A stretch of 7,040 bases of DNA from CAYMKE01 sp964345135 (GTDB lineage: Bacteria; Bacteroidota; Bacteroidia; Bacteroidales; JBBRXJ01), in contig CAYFQI010000162.1 of NCBI GenBank assembly GCA_964345135.1, positions 1 to 7,040 on the forward strand. Reading direction: 5' to 3'. This document shows, in pieces, positions 6,792 to 7,040 of this stretch; position 1 is the first letter of the stretch; each line of letters begins with the position of its first letter. The translations under genes and the position numbers were made by a program. The notes under the pieces were generated by a model. The model was not told the DNA's origin. It saw only the letters and a list, made by a program, of their open reading frames with translations, and searched no databases.

Positions 6792-6815
6792 TTTTGTTAA
6801 CATTTTGTTAACATT
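6792..6815. repeat. two GTTAAC palindromes in tandem, 11 bp apart, before alaS
   Basis: TTTTGTTAACATT occurs twice (6792-6804 and 6803-6815), placing two self-complementary GTTAAC sites (6796-6801 and 6807-6812) exactly 11 bp apart, about one helical turn. They lie 33-49 nt upstream of the alaS start codon, between it and the possible promoter at 6832-6839. Two identical palindromes on one helix face resemble an operator for a dimeric regulator; AT-rich chance is the alternative. Confidence 0.5.
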
Positions 6816-6831
6816 ACCGTATAATCACAGT

Positions 6832-6865
6832 AAAATATAATATAGATTACATTATAAGCAGACAA
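6832..6865 (-). promoter_or_regulatory. possible alaS promoter
   Basis: On the minus strand TATATTTT (6839-6832) is one mismatch from TAnnTTTG, and a TTG (6865-6863) lies 23 nt upstream, within the spacing seen for Bacteroidota -33/-7 pairs. The leader would be about 60 nt and would include the two GTTAAC palindromes. A perfect TAACTTTG also exists farther upstream (6990-6983), inside the repeated element, and would give a leader of over 200 nt. Neither is verified. Confidence 0.3.
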
Positions 6866-6953
6866 TAATTACTATTTGTTTATAATGTCGTGTGTTTTGA
6901 TCTTAATGTTCGATAACGAGGTTCACGAGACTAAAAGTTGCACATTTTGTTCT

Positions 6954-7025
6954 TTTAAATGAGCAATTTGGAGTAATCGCAACAAAGTTACCGGGCATAA
7001 TGAACAAACACTAAATATATTTATT
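6954..7025 (-). repeat. short repeated intergenic element, copy B (contains a small reading frame)
   Basis: On the minus strand this is the partner of the element at 2071-2149. Its frame runs from the ATG at 6998-6996 to a TAA at 6905-6903 and encodes 31 residues beginning MPGNFVAITPNCSFK. Compared with copy A, ten of the first 15 residues are identical (MP, NFV, CSFK and others) and Ala/Gly and Leu/Ile are conservative. The upstream block AATAAATATATTTAG (7025-7011) also matches copy A in part. After CSFK the two frames diverge. It points toward alaS, whose start codon is 235 nt downstream of this ATG, nearly the spacing seen for copy A and the LRR gene. Whether it is a micropeptide gene, a leader element or a dispersed non-coding repeat is open. 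Confidence 0.55.
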
Positions 7026-7040
7026 GGTTGTAAAAATAAT

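Noticed and set aside
1..7040. CRISPR arrays, tRNA or rRNA genes, insertion sequences, defence or toxin-antitoxin systems
   Set aside because: I found no spaced direct repeats, cloverleaf-like segment, transposase or recognisable defence protein on either strand.

Overview
The window most likely comes from a member of the Bacteroidota. The DNA is AT-rich. None of the four genes has a Shine-Dalgarno-like sequence before its start. Candidate promoters match the phylum's TAnnTTTG (-7) pattern. Both exported proteins have signal peptides predicted to be cleaved just before Gln, and the alanyl-tRNA synthetase has motif wording typical of this phylum. I cannot place it below phylum from sequence alone.

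Layout. Positions 1-83 are an intergenic edge with a 9-bp inverted repeat. A family-2-like glycosyltransferase lies on the minus strand (84-1022). It is separated from the next minus-strand gene by a strong 13-bp-stem terminator (1188-1218). That gene (1240-1797) encodes a small exported outer-membrane beta-barrel protein. A 549-bp spacer without a clear gene follows (1798-2346); it holds an A/T tract with hexamer repeats, promoter-like sites, an AT-only inverted repeat and one copy of a short repeated element. An exported protein of 590 residues, built almost entirely of about 22 leucine-rich repeats, is on the plus strand (2347-4119). It converges, with only 13 bp between stop codons, on a complete alaS on the minus strand (4133-6763). 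The last 277 bp (6764-7040) are the upstream region of alaS and carry the second copy of the repeated element.

Working together. I see no operon: each gene has its own upstream region, and the two neighbouring minus-strand genes are split by a terminator. The glycosyltransferase, barrel and LRR protein fit cell-surface roles, while alaS is core translation. No defence system, mobile element, CRISPR array or RNA gene is supported.

The most interesting observation is a pair of short related sequences at 2071-2149 (+) and 6954-7025 (-). Each can encode a peptide beginning MP[A/G]NFV and ending its conserved part in CSFK. Each points toward the following gene and starts about 240 nt before that gene's start codon. 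The substitutions between copies do not favour third codon positions, so a non-coding intergenic repeat or leader element is at least as likely as a micropeptide family.
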